Shown: piece by piece, positions 1-5,249 of the stretch
How positions within the stretch are numbered: position 1 is the stretch's first letter
Layout: every line of letters starts with the position of its first letter
DNA from: Patescibacteria group bacterium
GTDB lineage: Bacteria > Patescibacteriota > Minisyncoccia > Minisyncoccales > DG-74-1
DNA length: 5,249 nt
Direction: 5' to 3'
NCBI GenBank assembly: GCA_030016465.1
Contig: JASEJL010000056.1
Coordinates: 1 to 5,249, forward strand
The notes under the pieces: model-generated
Seen by the model: only the letters and a program-made list of their open reading frames with translations
Databases searched by the model: none
Told to the model about the DNA's origin: nothing
Program-made: the position numbers and the translations under genes

Positions 1-89
1 TTAATAATTCCAGCAATCATTTGAAATCTTTGGTGATAATCTTTTAAGGAATGGCGATAGGTGTGAGCTAAAATCTTAAATCTTTTACA
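1..89 (-). pseudogene. IS5-type DDE transposase, C-terminal fragment
   Basis: The minus strand is open from 89 leftwards off the window edge, with an in-frame TAA at 90-92 directly upstream. It encodes about 29 residues, including RFKILAHTYRH and HQRFQMIAGII. From memory, C-termini of IS5-family (DDE_Tnp_4-like) transposases follow the pattern FRIL..RYR......RF.LIAGIYN, and this fragment matches it in order and spacing. The catalytic Asp/Glu residues and the whole N-terminal part are missing: no matching sequence lies to the right of 90, so the gene was truncated or joined to foreign DNA there. The last few codons may lie left of position 1. The family call rests on one short motif. A chance open frame is possible but less likely. 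Confidence 0.5.
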
Positions 90-226
90 TTATTAAATTA
101 GAAAGAGTATTGAAATTAAATTATTTCATAGGTTTCTGGGAAAAAGTAAATAAGTTGGGATTGAGAGAATCTTACAGTGAGGCATTAGTAGAATTAGAAG
201 TAATGAAAAATAAAAATGAAAAATAA
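80..226 (+). pseudogene. C-terminal tail of an unrecognised protein
   Basis: An open frame with no good start runs from just after a TAA at 77-79 to a TAA at 224-226. The convincing part begins around 92 and reads like natural protein: it includes GFWEKVNKLGLRESYSEAL, then an acidic helix-like stretch, and ends in a lysine/asparagine-rich tail. An intrinsic terminator starts three bases after the stop, as expected behind a real gene. The left boundary coincides with the broken end of the minus-strand transposase fragment, so the N-terminal part was probably lost at that junction. I do not recognise the family. It could be a remnant or chance coding-like sequence. Confidence 0.35.
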
Positions 227-228
227 AG

Positions 229-259
229 AAAAAAAGCGCGAAAAATTTCGCATTTTTTT
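229..259 (+). terminator. Rho-independent terminator, possibly bidirectional
   Basis: GCGAA (238-242) pairs with TTCGC (247-251) around a four-base loop. The flanking A-tract (229-235) can pair with the T-tract (253-259) across a small mismatch. Seven Ts follow on the + strand, and the A-tract gives the same layout on the minus strand. It lies directly after the stop of the upstream protein tail (226) and before the carB promoter. It therefore isolates carB from upstream transcription and argues against translation starting at the in-frame ATG at 216. Confidence 0.7.
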
Positions 260-260
260 G

Positions 261-289
261 TTGTTTGATAGTTTGATTTTTGCTATAAT
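261..289 (+). promoter_or_regulatory. Extended -10 promoter of carB
   Basis: A perfect TATAAT lies at 284-289, preceded by TGC to give the extended -10 form TGnTATAAT (281-289). A weak -35-like TTGTTT sits at 261-266, with a 17-base spacer. A start of transcription 7 bases beyond the -10 would fall on A297, which is the A of the carB ATG. The site lies immediately after a terminator. The match to the sigma-70 type consensus is seen directly; promoter activity and the leaderless start are inferred. Confidence 0.6.
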
Positions 290-296
290 TGGAATA

Positions 297-3200
297 ATGA
301 AAAAAGTTAAAAAAGTATTAATAATCGGCTCTGGCCCCATTATTATTGGTCAAGCAGCTGAATTTGATTACAGTGGTTCTCAAGCCTGTAAAGCCCTCAA
401 GGAAGAGGGTGTTTTTACGGTTTTGGTTAATTCCAATCCAGCCACCATTCAAACCGATCCCACTATGGCTGACAAAGTTTACCTAGAGCCTCTAAACCTG
501 ATGACCTTAACTAAAATCATTGAAAGAGAAAGACCTGATGGCATTTTGGGTACCATGGGCGGACAGATTGGTTTAAATTTAACTGCTGAGTTAGCTAAAC
601 ATGGCATTTTAGAAAAATTCAATGTTAAAGTATTAGGAACAAATGAAAAAGCAATAGAAGCTGGTGAAAATAGAGAAGCATTTAAAAATTTAATGAAAGA
701 AATTGGTCAACCCCTTCCTAAAAGCAAAACCGTAAATAATCTTGAAGAGGCAGTATTCTGGGCTAAGGAGATTGGTTATCCAGTAATAATAAGACCAGCT
801 TATACTTTGGGAGGTACTGGTTCGGGAATTGCTTATTCTGAGAAAACACTTAAAAGAATTGTTCAAAAAGGCTTAAATTTAAGTTTGATTCATCAGGTCT
901 TAATTGAAGAATGCGTTTTAGGATGGGCAGAGATTGAATATGAATTGGTTAGAGATTCTAAAGATAATGTAATAATAGTCTGCCCGATGGAAAATGTTGA
1001 TCCAATGGGAATTCATACTGGAGATAGCATAGTGGCAGCTCCTTTGATAACTTTAACCAAAGAGGAAGACGAAATGTTGAGGGAGGCTTCTAAGAAAATA
1101 ATCCGAGCCTTAGATGTAAGAGGTGGCTGTAATATTCAATTTGCCCTAAATCGTGAAAATAAACAATACCGAATCATTGAGGTTAATCCGAGATTGAGTC
1201 GAAGCTCAGCCTTAGCTTCAAAAGCCACTGCCTATCCCATTGCCAGAGTGGCAGCAAAGATTGCTTTAGGAAAAAGCCTAGACCAAATTGAGATTGGACC
1301 AGGTAGGAATGCTTTTTTTGAACCCAAACCTGATTACGTAGTGGTCAAAATTCCGAGATGGGCGTTTGATAAAATTCCTGAAGCTAATAGAATCATTGGA
1401 ACCCAAATGAAGAGTACCGGAGAAGTCATGGCTATTGGAAAAAATTTTGAAGAGGCGCTACTCAAAGCCATCAGATCTTTAGAGATTAGAAATGCCGATT
1501 TATTTGATGAAGAAGTTGAAAAGTTATCTGACATTGAACTGCGAGATCTCTTGAAAAATCCGACCGATAAAAGAGTCTTCGTTATAGCTTCGGCTTTGCG
1601 AAGAGGTTGGGAGGTTGAAGAAGTTTCTGAATTAACTAAAATCAACCAAGTTTTTATTAAAAAGATAAAAGGAATAGTAGACCTTGAAGAGGCCCTAAAG
1701 GAGGATGAAGCTCTACCAGAAGAAGCAGTAAAATTCGGCCTCTCCCTTAAAAGAATAAGTCATTTGACCGGACAAAGTATAGAAGATCTTAAAAATATTA
1801 TTAAACCAGTTTATAAAAAAGTTGCTTTTTATGCACCTTATTTTTATTCAACATATAATGAGACTAAAACTTCCCTTACCGAAGCTCCTTCCAAACATCA
1901 AACCAATAAACGAAAGATAATTGTTCTTGGCTCCGGTCCCATCAGAATTGGACAGGGAATTGAATTTGATTACTGCTGTTGCCATGCAGTTTCGGCTTTA
2001 AGAGAAAAAGGGATAGAAGCAATAATGGTAAATAACAATCCAGAAACAGTAAGCACTGATTATGATACCAGTAACCGACTTTATTTTGAACCTTTGTATT
2101 TGGAGGAGATCAAAAACATTATTGAGTATGAAAAGCCAGACGGAATAATTTTACAATTTGGTGGCCAGACCCCAATCAATTTAGCCTCGGACTTAAAAAA
2201 TAAAGTTAAAATTCTCGGATCTAGTGAAGAGAGCATAGCAATTACCGAGGATAGAGATAAGTTTAGTAAATTTTTAAATGAATTAGGGATTAAACAAGCC
2301 AAATTTGGTATTGCCAAAACCAAAGAAGATGCCCAAAGGATTGCTCAAAGCCTTGGTTATCCAGTGCTGGTCAGACCCAGTTATGTTTTAGGAGGTAGAG
2401 CAATGAGAATTGTTGAAAATAAAGAAGACCTTAATTATTACATGGCTGAAGCCATTAAGGTCTCCGAAGAACATCCCATTTTAATAGATCATTTTTTAGA
2501 AAATGCTCTAGAATGTGAAGTTGATGCTCTTTGTGACGGAAAAGAAGTTTATATTCCAGCTGTAATGGAGCACATTGAGAAAGCAGGAATTCATTCCGGA
2601 GATTCAAGCTGTGTGACACCGCCAGTAATTTTAAGAGACGACACTATTAATGAAATAAAAGAAATTACCAGAAAAATTGCTCTTTCTTTGAAGATCATTG
2701 GCTTAATTAATATTCAATTTGCAGTTCAAAAAGGAGAAGTTTATGTTTTAGAAGCAAATCCCAGAGCCTCCAGGACCATTCCTTATTTAAGTAAAGCCAC
2801 TGGTATTCCTTTAGCCAAAATCGCCACTCGGATTATTTTAGGCTATTCTTTGAGAGATTTAAACCTTCCTTCAAGACCTCTGAAAAATTTTGCCGTAAAG
2901 AGCGTGATTTTCCCTTTTATAAAACTACCCCAAGCAAATCTTGATTTGTCTCCGGAAATGAAAAGTACGGGAGAAGTGATAGGAATTGCTCCAGAGTTTC
3001 CCTTGGCTTACTTCAAAGCCCTCCAGGCAGCTGGACTTTCTGAAGTTAACAATATCTTTATCTCTTTGAGAGATAAGGATAAACCAGAACTAACTAAAAT
3101 CACTCAAGAACTAAGAGAACTATGCCAAGCTTACGGAGTAAGACTATTTGCCACTTTGGGTACAGCAAAATATTTAGAAAAATTTGGGATTTGGCCAAAT

Positions 3201-3437
3201 TTAGTGAAAAAATTAAGTGAAGAAGGTTTAGACGCAGTTGATTTATTAAGAGAGAAAAAAATCGATTTAGTAATAAATACTTTTACTGGTAAAAAAGAAC
3301 ATGGCGATTCTTTTCAGATCAGAAGAGCAGCCATTGATTCAAATGTTTATTGTATTACTACCATCGAAGCTACCATCGCCTTAATCAAAGCTCTACTCCA
3401 TCATTATAAAAGGGGAACCCAGATATATTCTCTTTAA
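297..3437 (+). CDS. carB: Carbamoyl-phosphate synthase large subunit
   Basis: CarB makes carbamoyl phosphate from bicarbonate, two ATP and ammonia, which CarA supplies from glutamine. The product feeds pyrimidine and arginine synthesis in the cytoplasm. From ATG 297 the protein is 1046 residues, close to the roughly 1070 of the family. Residues 1-395 are the carboxyphosphate ATP-grasp half (GSGPIIIGQAAEFDYSG at 11-27, IIRPAYTLGG at 164-173, EVNPRLSRSS at 295-304). About 396-538 is the oligomerization region. About 539-915 is the carbamate-phosphorylating half (GQGIEFDYC at 552-560, RPSYVLGGRAM at 693-703, EANPRASRT at 819-827). About 916-1046 is the MGS-like allosteric domain with TLGT (953-956) and NTFTG (994-998), which match known nucleotide-contact positions in the E. 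coli enzyme. An in-frame ATG at 216 would add 27 lysine-rich residues but lies upstream of a terminator, while the family N-terminus begins at 297. Oddities: the linker normally reading VDTCAAEF is replaced (residues 509-513), and the usual GWKE is GWAE (209-212). carA is not in the window. Confidence 0.97.
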   Translation: MKKVKKVLIIGSGPIIIGQAAEFDYSGSQACKALKEEGVFTVLVNSNPATIQTDPTMADKVYLEPLNLMTLTKIIERERPDGILGTMGGQIGLNLTAELAKHGILEKFNVKVLGTNEKAIEAGENREAFKNLMKEIGQPLPKSKTVNNLEEAVFWAKEIGYPVIIRPAYTLGGTGSGIAYSEKTLKRIVQKGLNLSLIHQVLIEECVLGWAEIEYELVRDSKDNVIIVCPMENVDPMGIHTGDSIVAAPLITLTKEEDEMLREASKKIIRALDVRGGCNIQFALNRENKQYRIIEVNPRLSRSSALASKATAYPIARVAAKIALGKSLDQIEIGPGRNAFFEPKPDYVVVKIPRWAFDKIPEANRIIGTQMKSTGEVMAIGKNFEEALLKAIRSLEIRNADLFDEEVEKLSDIELRDLLKNPTDKRVFVIASALRRGWEVEEVSELTKINQVFIKKIKGIVDLEEALKEDEALPEEAVKFGLSLKRISHLTGQSIEDLKNIIKPVYKKVAFYAPYFYSTYNETKTSLTEAPSKHQTNKRKIIVLGSGPIRIGQGIEFDYCCCHAVSALREKGIEAIMVNNNPETVSTDYDTSNRLYFEPLYLEEIKNIIEYEKPDGIILQFGGQTPINLASDLKNKVKILGSSEESIAITEDRDKFSKFLNELGIKQAKFGIAKTKEDAQRIAQSLGYPVLVRPSYVLGGRAMRIVENKEDLNYYMAEAIKVSEEHPILIDHFLENALECEVDALCDGKEVYIPAVMEHIEKAGIHSGDSSCVTPPVILRDDTINEIKEITRKIALSLKIIGLINIQFAVQKGEVYVLEANPRASRTIPYLSKATGIPLAKIATRIILGYSLRDLNLPSRPLKNFAVKSVIFPFIKLPQANLDLSPEMKSTGEVIGIAPEFPLAYFKALQAAGLSEVNNIFISLRDKDKPELTKITQELRELCQAYGVRLFATLGTAKYLEKFGIWPNLVKKLSEEGLDAVDLLREKKIDLVINTFTGKKEHGDSFQIRRAAIDSNVYCITTIEATIALIKALLHHYKRGTQIYSL

Positions 3438-3454
3438 AATAAAGGGAGTTTTTT
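3427..3454 (+). terminator. carB Rho-independent terminator overlapping the stop codon
   Basis: ATTCTCTTTA (3427-3436) pairs with TAAAGGGAGT (3440-3449) over a three-base AAA loop, with two G-T wobbles, and runs into six Ts (3449-3454). The carB stop TAA (3435-3437) lies at the tip of the left arm, so the last codons of carB form half of the stem. A translating ribosome at the stop codon would cover the left arm. The structure ends the carB transcript and separates it from the deacetylase-like gene. Confidence 0.72.
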
Positions 3455-3611
3455 GAAACTATGCCAGTTAATTTGCAAATGGACCAGCACATTCTGAACA
3501 GTTGGCACCAGTAAGAGTAAATGCCTGTCTTAATCTTAGATTTTTTAGAAACACTTTCAGTGTTTCAAGCTCAGAACATTCCTACTTACAAAATTGGTTA
3601 GAGTGTGGTAG
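3455..3611. other. Intergenic stretch without recognisable genes
   Basis: Between the carB terminator and the Nudix-like tail no frame gives a recognisable product. Short open frames exist on both strands: on the + strand one of about 60 codons from a TAA near 3470 to about 3636, and on the minus strand one of about 40 codons containing TGANCSECAGPF. Neither has a plausible start site or a family signature, and they overlap each other. The only clear structure is the inverted repeat listed separately. The stretch is most simply read as decayed sequence. Confidence 0.4.
3548..3566. repeat. Perfect 8-bp inverted repeat
   Basis: GAAACACT (3548-3555) and AGTGTTTC (3559-3566) are exact reverse complements separated by TTC. 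A run of six Ts lies just before the left arm (3541-3546) and none follows the right arm, so this is not a standard terminator on either strand. It could be a protein-binding palindrome, an RNA hairpin, or part of a lost mobile element. Confidence 0.45.
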
Positions 3612-3737
3612 ACTATTACCAATGCGGAAAATATAAATTACAGATGGGTAAGCTATAATGAGGCAAAAAATTATGATTTGATTGAAGGAATATTAGAAGA
3701 AATAGAAATGGTAAATAAAATTTTAAAGCAATTCTAA
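3612..3737 (+). pseudogene. Nudix hydrolase-like C-terminal fragment
   Basis: The frame is open for 41 codons after a TAG at 3609-3611, without an early ATG, and ends at TAA 3735-3737. It encodes INYRWVSYNEAKNYDL followed by an acidic helix and a lysine-containing end. From memory, a W-V-S/T-x-x-E-A segment followed by a YDLI-G helix is usual at the C-terminus of Nudix pyrophosphohydrolases, so a truncated Nudix gene is the best guess. The Nudix box itself (GX5EX7REUXEEXGU) is absent and I found no other part of the gene upstream. The stop is five bases before the deacetylase-like ATG. The protein-like composition is seen; the family is a motif-based inference. Confidence 0.42.
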
Positions 3738-3742
3738 ATGAA

Positions 3743-4846
3743 ATGATTGCTATTTTGTATCGCCAGGAATTAAAAGAATATGATTTTGGGCCAGGTCATC
3801 CTTTCAGGAGCGATAGGTATGAGATTTTCCCTAAATTTTTAAAGGAAAATTTGCCGGAGGATAAAAATTACCAAGTTTTAACAGCTGAACCGGTGACTGA
3901 TAAGGATTTAGTTTTAATTTGCCAAAAAGATTATATTGATTTTACCCGAGATTATTTTAAAGCCCGGAATTTAGGTCAGGATTTTAATAATAGGTTTTAT
4001 CAATATCACTCAGTGGACAATTTTCCGCCTGTCAGGCCGGGGAGATTAGAAGAAGCAGCCAGAATAATTATTGGCCAGGCAAAATTGGCCTGTGATTTAA
4101 TTCAGCAGAAAAAATTTAGAAAAGTAATTTCCCTTGGCGGCGGAATGCATCACGCCAAGTTAAATTACGGTGAAGGATTTTGCCTTTATAATGATGTCGC
4201 CTTTGCCGCAAAGTATTTGTTCAAAGAATATAAACTTGAGAGAATTTTGATTTTAGACACTGATGCCCATGCCGGAGATGGAACTATGGAGTATTTCTAC
4301 CAAGAGCCAAAGGTTTTATTTATTGACCTTCACCAAGATCCCAGAACTCTTTATCCGGAAACCGGTTTTGCCAATCAGATTGGCCAAGGCCAAGGCAAGG
4401 GATATACTATTAATGTTCCCTTGCCAATGTTTGCTGGAAATGATTCTTATAAATTGGTTTTTGAAGAAATAGTTGAGCCAGTAGTAAAAGAATTCCAGCC
4501 TCAAATTATTATCAGAAATGGTGGTTCTGACCCCCATTTTGCTGATGAGTTAACTCAGCTGGGATTAACCATTGAGGGATTTAGAATGATAGGAAAAAAA
4601 ATTAAGAAGCTGGCTGAAATTTGCGATGGCAGGGCAATAGACATGATTGGCTCTGGTTATAATAAAAAAGTTTTGCCTCATTCTTGGTTAGCTTTAATTT
4701 CTGGCTTGACGGATTTAAAAATTAAGCTCAAAGAACCAATTCCTATTCCTCAGCGATTCAAGAAAGACTTTGTCTTGGAAGAAACTAAAAAAGTTGTCAA
4801 AGAAGTCAAAAACAACCTTAAATATTACTGGCAATGCTTTCGCTAA
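3743..4846 (+). CDS. Histone deacetylase/AcuC-like zinc deacetylase
   Basis: This is a 367-residue member of the arginase/deacetylase superfamily, which hydrolyses acetyl-amide bonds in acetyl-lysine, acetylpolyamines or similar substrates using a zinc ion. It has no signal peptide or membrane segment, so it is probably cytoplasmic. Motifs run in family order: GPGHPFRSDRYE (16-27), GGGMHHA (132-138) with the His136-His137 pair, GFCLYND (145-151), LDTDAHAGDGT (171-181) with Asp174 and His176 as zinc ligands, GQGQGKGYTINVPLP (214-228), GGSDPH (260-265) with Asp263 as third ligand, and GSGYN (303-307) with Tyr306 matching the transition-state tyrosine. All catalytic positions are therefore present. 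The second His of the usual DxHHGD is Ala177, which is not a ligand position. ATG 3743 fits family N-termini (MKxALVYxxxxLEYDFGPGHP-like) and no upstream in-frame ATG exists, but no clear ribosome-binding site precedes it. Residues 330-367 form a lysine-rich C-terminal tail. The native substrate cannot be told from sequence, and no neighbour suggests a pathway such as acetoin use. Confidence 0.93.
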   Translation: MIAILYRQELKEYDFGPGHPFRSDRYEIFPKFLKENLPEDKNYQVLTAEPVTDKDLVLICQKDYIDFTRDYFKARNLGQDFNNRFYQYHSVDNFPPVRPGRLEEAARIIIGQAKLACDLIQQKKFRKVISLGGGMHHAKLNYGEGFCLYNDVAFAAKYLFKEYKLERILILDTDAHAGDGTMEYFYQEPKVLFIDLHQDPRTLYPETGFANQIGQGQGKGYTINVPLPMFAGNDSYKLVFEEIVEPVVKEFQPQIIIRNGGSDPHFADELTQLGLTIEGFRMIGKKIKKLAEICDGRAIDMIGSGYNKKVLPHSWLALISGLTDLKIKLKEPIPIPQRFKKDFVLEETKKVVKEVKNNLKYYWQCFR

Positions 4847-4956
4847 TTGGGTTCCTTGTATGAATTTAGAGTGGGCCCTGTTAGAGGTTTACTATCTAAC
4901 GGTGTGCATTTGAAATTTTTCCTCAGGCTGATATTTAATGAAAAAGAAATAAAAGA
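4847..4956 (+). other. Short intergenic stretch with a possible gene remnant
   Basis: The frame directly after the deacetylase stop stays open from 4847 to a TAA at 4988-4990 and encodes GSLYEFRVGPVR and then a hydrophobic segment. The first part faintly recalls the LYELR...R motif of RelE/HigB-type toxins, but the usual lysine-rich C-terminal motif is not seen and there is no convincing start. Its last codons lie in the IS3 end, so a gene cut by the insertion is one reading. GTTAGA (4880-4885) and TCTAAC (4895-4900) form a 6-bp inverted repeat with a nine-base loop and no T-tract, so I see no clear terminator for the deacetylase-like gene. Confidence 0.2.
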
Positions 4957-4983
4957 TGGACTGACTCCCAAAATTGGGACAGT

Positions 4984-5011
4984 TTGCTAAAATAAGATTT
5001 GGGTGTAAAAT
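4984..5011 (+). promoter_or_regulatory. Possible transposase promoter
   Basis: TTGCTA (4984-4989) and TAAAAT (5006-5011) are spaced by 16 bases and could serve as -35 and -10 elements inside the IS left end. The match is imperfect and AT-rich sequence gives such matches often. The AGAGG at 5012-5016 is three bases from the ATG at 5020, which is close for a ribosome-binding site. Confidence 0.3.
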
Positions 5012-5019
5012 AGAGGTGT

Positions 5020-5249
5020 ATGGAGAATAAAAAACCCAGAAGAAAACTATCTAGTCAATTTAAGGCTCAATTAGTTCTGGAATATCTGAAAGGCGGTAAA
5101 TCCCAGGCTGAGATCTGCAGAGAAAATGTCATTAGCCCCAGTCTCTTTACCAAGTGGTGTCAGCAATTTCAGGAAAATGTCCATAAAGTCTTTGATAAAG
5201 TCTTTGACGATGCCAGAGGCAATAATGCCCGAACAGAGCAGATCGCTAA
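5020..5249 (+). CDS. IS3-family transposase OrfA, N-terminal part
   Basis: The first 76 codons are open to the window edge and have no stop. OrfA is the small DNA-binding subunit of IS3 transposases. It binds the element ends and is usually joined to the DDE-bearing OrfB by a programmed -1 frameshift. Residues 7-14 are basic (RRKLSSQF). Residues 15-50 form the HTH_Tnp_1-type helix-turn-helix with the family signature KAQLVLEYLKGGKSQAEICR, then ISPSLFTKW, where the Trp is typical. A coiled-coil segment normally follows, and the last visible residues (ARTEQIA) probably start it. ATG 5020 is the only start that gives the family N-terminus. A 12-base tandem duplication (5185-5208) adds a repeated VFDK/VFDD. 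Whether the element is intact cannot be judged here. Confidence 0.88.
   Translation, partial: MENKKPRRKLSSQFKAQLVLEYLKGGKSQAEICRENVISPSLFTKWCQQFQENVHKVFDKVFDDARGNNARTEQIA
5185..5208 (+). repeat. 12-bp in-frame tandem duplication in OrfA
   Basis: AAAGTCTTTGAT (5185-5196) is followed at once by AAAGTCTTTGAC (5197-5208), which differs only in the last base. It keeps frame and yields consecutive KVFD-KVFD units between the helix-turn-helix and the expected coiled coil. It looks like a replication-slippage duplication in this copy. Confidence 0.7.

Larger units (their letters stand above)
4957..5249 (+). mobile_element. IS3-family insertion sequence, left end (runs off the window)
   Basis: A transposase OrfA of the IS3 type begins at 5020. 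Its upstream 60 bases have the layout of an IS left end. IS3 elements usually begin with 5'-TG, and the sequence from TG at 4957 (TGGACTGACTCCCA) is a plausible terminal inverted repeat. TCCCAA and TTGGGA (4966-4971, 4974-4979) form a small palindrome inside it. The right end, the matching inverted repeat, OrfB and any target duplication lie beyond 5249, so the exact left boundary is an estimate. Confidence 0.6.

Noticed and set aside
216..296. carB translation from the ATG at 216, adding 27 residues
   Set aside because: The extension is lysine/phenylalanine-rich, is encoded by terminator and promoter sequence, and lies before the predicted transcription start. Family similarity begins at 297.
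1334..2323. Minus-strand open frames inside carB (1334-1645 and 2081-2323)
   Set aside because: They lie wholly within a strongly conserved gene on the other strand, are serine/leucine-rich as antisense frames tend to be, and match no family I know.
3455..3611. A minus-strand peptide with CSEC, considered as a zinc-ribbon protein end
   Set aside because: It has a single CxxC, no start, a stop about 40 codons upstream, and overlaps a + strand open frame of equal quality.
3654..3659. TATAAT considered as the deacetylase promoter
   Set aside because: There is no reasonable -35 at 16-18 bases upstream, and it lies within the coding-like Nudix fragment in very AT-rich DNA. It remains possible but unsupported.
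4263..4537. Out-of-frame and antisense open frames inside the deacetylase-like gene
   Set aside because: They overlap the catalytic motifs of the real gene and have no independent motif or ribosome-binding site.
4880..4900. Hairpin after the deacetylase-like gene considered as a terminator
   Set aside because: The stem is only 6 bp with a nine-base loop, and no T-tract follows it directly.
1..5249. CRISPR array, tRNA/rRNA, or recoded TGA
   Set aside because: No regularly spaced repeats, no T-loop or anticodon-stem pattern, and no in-frame TGA within the conserved genes were seen.

Overview
This is an AT-rich bacterial chromosomal segment with two intact genes on the + strand, separated and flanked by gene debris and insertion-sequence DNA. 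All readable stops that end genes are TAA and no in-frame TGA is needed, so the standard code fits. The AT-rich coding, a carB with no carA beside it, an absence of strong Shine-Dalgarno sites, and decayed fragments next to transposases would fit an uncultivated lineage with a reduced genome such as Patescibacteria/CPR. That placement is an inference from style, not from a marker gene.

Layout. Positions 1-89 (minus strand) hold what looks like the C-terminal part of an IS5-type DDE transposase, cut off at both ends. Positions 80-226 (+) read as the tail of an unrecognised protein, followed at 229-259 by an intrinsic terminator. An extended -10 promoter (261-289) then sits so close to the carB ATG (297) that the message is probably leaderless. 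carB (297-3437) encodes a full-length carbamoyl-phosphate synthase large subunit, and its stop codon lies inside its own terminator hairpin (3427-3454). The 3438-3742 gap carries a perfect 8-bp inverted repeat and, just before the next gene, a 41-codon fragment resembling the C-terminus of a Nudix hydrolase. Positions 3743-4846 encode a histone deacetylase/AcuC-like zinc amidohydrolase with its metal-binding and catalytic residues intact. After a short stretch with a possible gene remnant, the left end of an IS3-family element begins near 4957, and its OrfA (5020 onward) runs off the right edge.

How the genes relate. carB is transcriptionally insulated by a terminator on each side and looks monocistronic. 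The glutaminase subunit CarA that it needs to use glutamine is not here. The deacetylase-like gene has no evident pathway link to carB and seems to be a neighbour by rearrangement. Transposase DNA at both edges and two protein-tail fragments just upstream of the two intact genes suggest repeated local insertion and deletion. I did not find a CRISPR array, tRNA, rRNA, prophage or defence cassette. The most unusual point is inside carB: the normally very conserved linker before the second ATP-grasp half is shortened and rewritten.
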